Positions 7,644 to 9,059 of a stretch of 9,059 nt of DNA are shown one piece after another. A program made the position numbers and the translations under genes. Within the stretch, counting starts at the first letter, position 1, and each line of letters opens with the position of its first letter. Below the pieces are notes generated by a model. It saw only the letters and a program-made list of their open reading frames with translations, made no database searches and was not told where the DNA came from. Source of the DNA: Saccharicrinis sp041584155 (lineage in GTDB: Bacteria; Bacteroidota; Bacteroidia; Bacteroidales; Marinilabiliaceae); assembly GCA_041584155.1 (NCBI GenBank), contig JBFHEL010000158.1, positions 1-9,059 of the forward strand. Direction: 5' to 3'.

Positions 7644-8867
7644 TTACCCAAACAGCATAGCTACTTTAGATATTCCTTCAACCAAACGATCTATTTCTTC
7701 TTTGGTATTATAAACAGCAAACGAAGCTCTTACGGTACCTGGAATTTCATAATAATCGATAATAGGCTGGGCACAATGGTGACCGGTACGGACTGCCAGC
7801 CCCATTTTATCGAGCATAGTCCCCATATCGAAGGGATGAATATCGTTAACCAGAAATGAAATAACACTGGCTTTATTTTTAGCCTGGCCAATGATTCGCA
7901 TTCCCTGAATAGTATTTAATTTTTGAGTAGCATATAACAATAATTCATTCTCGTAGTCTGCAATCTTTTCAATGCCGCACTCCGATACAAAATCAATGGC
8001 CTCTCCCAACCCTATAGCCCCTGCAATATTGGGGGTTCCTGCTTCAAATTTATAAGGCAGTTCATTGTATGTAGTTTCTTCAAAAGTAACAGTCTTAATC
8101 ATTTCTCCCCCCCCCTGCCAGGGCTCCATCTCATTTAAAAGCGCTTCCTTACCGTATAAAACACCGGTGCCTGTAGGTCCATATATTTTATGGCCTGAGA
8201 AGACTAAAAAATCGACATCCAATTCCTGAACATCTACTTTTAAATGTTGTACAGCCTGAGCAGCATCCACCATAATAAGAGACTGATTGGCATGCGTTTT
8301 TTCAATCAACTCCTTCACCGGATTGACGGTACCCAGAGCATTTGACACCCATGTAACGGCAACAAGTCTGGTCTTCGGCGACAACAAAGCATCGAAAGCA
8401 GCCATATCCAACTCTCCCTCCCGGGTAATAGGGATGACCTTTAAAATAGCCTTCCTTCTTTTACACATCATTTGCCAAGGAACAATATTGGAGTGATGCT
8501 CCATAGTGGAAATAATGATCTCATCTCCTTCTGAGATATAAGTCTCCCCAAAGGAATTAGACAACATATTAATAGCGCCTGTAGCACCTGAGGTAAAAAT
8601 AATCTCATGTGCATGCACGGCATTTAGAAAATGCTGCGTTTTAGCACGGGCTTCTTCATATGCGAGAGTAGCCTGATTACTTAAATAATGCACGGCACGG
8701 TGAATATTACTATTTAAAGTATTATACACTTCACTCACCCTATTTACCACCCTAAGTGGTTTATGTGTTGTTGCGGCGTTATCAAAGTAAGCAAGAGGTT
8801 TACCATGTATCACACTTTCCAGTATAGGAAACTGCCTTCTTATGTTTTCAATATCTATTTTAGTCAT
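7644..8867 (-). CDS. sufS: Cysteine desulfurase SufS (group II, PLP-dependent)
   Basis: A 407-residue pyridoxal-phosphate enzyme that converts L-cysteine to L-alanine and a protein-bound persulfide, feeding the SUF Fe-S assembly machinery. The PLP-binding lysine is Lys227 in FSGHKIYGPTGTGVLYG (223-239), the persulfide cysteine is Cys365 in RTGHHCAQP (360-368), and the N-terminus carries YFDNAATTHKP (27-37). HH at 124-125 and DAAQ (201-204) are the usual cofactor-contact blocks. The short active-site loop around Cys365 marks group II (SufS) rather than group I (IscS/NifS). The coding strand contains a run of nine G at residues about 251-254 (QGGGEM), a possible slippage site. sufE follows after 62 bases. 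Unlike many Bacteroidota loci, no sufD reading frame abuts the start: 192 bases with a promoter-like sequence lie upstream. Confidence 0.97.
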   Translation of the reverse strand: MTKIDIENIRRQFPILESVIHGKPLAYFDNAATTHKPLRVVNRVSEVYNTLNSNIHRAVHYLSNQATLAYEEARAKTQHFLNAVHAHEIIFTSGATGAINMLSNSFGETYISEGDEIIISTMEHHSNIVPWQMMCKRRKAILKVIPITREGELDMAAFDALLSPKTRLVAVTWVSNALGTVNPVKELIEKTHANQSLIMVDAAQAVQHLKVDVQELDVDFLVFSGHKIYGPTGTGVLYGKEALLNEMEPWQGGGEMIKTVTFEETTYNELPYKFEAGTPNIAGAIGLGEAIDFVSECGIEKIADYENELLLYATQKLNTIQGMRIIGQAKNKASVISFLVNDIHPFDMGTMLDKMGLAVRTGHHCAQPIIDYYEIPGTVRASFAVYNTKEEIDRLVEGISKVAMLFG

Positions 8868-9059
8868 TGGTATTCGAGTGGCTGTTTGTTATTGGCCTTT
8901 GGTTGTTGGGTTGCAAGTCTGCTTACAACATATTCAAAGAAATAAATATCCTAATCGATCAAATTATTCACTATGGCTTGACAGTTGATCATGTCTGATT
9001 ACAGGCTACTGATCTCTGAATACAATATAGTATTTACATACACTTAAACTCATTACTGC
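8868..9059. other. Non-coding region upstream of sufS
   Basis: No credible coding region on either strand. The longest frame open to the right edge on the minus strand is 17 codons and shows no resemblance to a SufD C-terminus. The stretch holds the candidate sufS promoter and a six-base inverted repeat, GATCAA (8957-8962) and TTGATC (8985-8990), with 22 bases between. Confidence 0.6.
8935..8963 (-). promoter_or_regulatory. Candidate promoter for sufS-sufE
   Basis: On the minus strand, TTTG (8963-8960) and TTTCTTTG (8942-8935) are separated by 17 bases. This matches the Bacteroidota primary sigma pattern TTTG-N17 or more-TAnnTTTG, except for T instead of A at the second base of the downstream box. 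The predicted start of transcription would lie about 60 bases before the sufS ATG. The absence of a gene directly upstream supports a promoter here, but the assignment is by pattern only. Confidence 0.42.

Noticed and set aside
7625..7652. Possible internal promoter before sufE: TTTG, 16 bases, CATCTTTG on the minus strand
   Set aside because: The downstream box has a mismatch at its first base, the spacer is short, and the upstream element lies inside the sufS coding end. sufE is more simply transcribed with sufS.
9006..9059. Minus-strand frame open to the right edge, considered as the end of sufD or another suf gene
   Set aside because: Only 17 codons, with no resemblance to a SufD C-terminus and no other support.

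Overview
The window reads as an ordinary chromosomal stretch from a member of the Bacteroidota, probably Bacteroidales and perhaps the marine Marinilabiliales. That placement is inference. It rests on the AT-rich base composition, mostly weak or absent Shine-Dalgarno sequences, promoter-like elements resembling the Bacteroidota TTTG / TAnnTTTG type, a GSCFA-domain protein, and a glycogen debranching enzyme - glycosyltransferase - GH57 gene trio typical of this phylum. All nine genes lie on the minus strand, so transcription runs from high to low coordinates.

Right part (about 9059 to 6607), iron-sulfur cluster assembly. 192 bases without a visible gene, containing a promoter-like pair of elements, are followed by sufS (cysteine desulfurase), sufE (sulfur acceptor), a terminator-like hairpin, and a small MIP18/DUF59 SufT-like protein. 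SufS takes sulfur from cysteine, SufE relays it, and the DUF59 protein probably helps cluster maturation or delivery. The scaffold genes sufB, sufC and sufD are not in the window.

Middle part (6521 to 3506). queG encodes epoxyqueuosine reductase, a cobalamin and double [4Fe-4S] enzyme of tRNA modification and thus a client of the neighbouring Suf proteins; it uses a TTG start. Next come a monoacylglycerol-lipase-like alpha/beta hydrolase and a GSCFA-domain (SGNH-like) protein of unknown substrate.

Left part (3505 to 1), storage polysaccharide. After a 182-base AT-rich gap with a good promoter match come a glycogen debranching enzyme (GDE), a glycogen-synthase-like glycosyltransferase one base later, and the first 26 codons of a GH57 alpha-amylase-type enzyme that runs off the left edge. 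The tight spacing indicates one transcript for alpha-glucan metabolism.

I found no mobile element, CRISPR array, RNA gene or defence system, and nothing that clearly qualifies as a new system. The items worth a second look are small: a nine-base G tract inside sufS, a terminator-or-small-ORF ambiguity after sufE, unusual residues in the GDE catalytic block, and the unstudied GSCFA/lipase pair.
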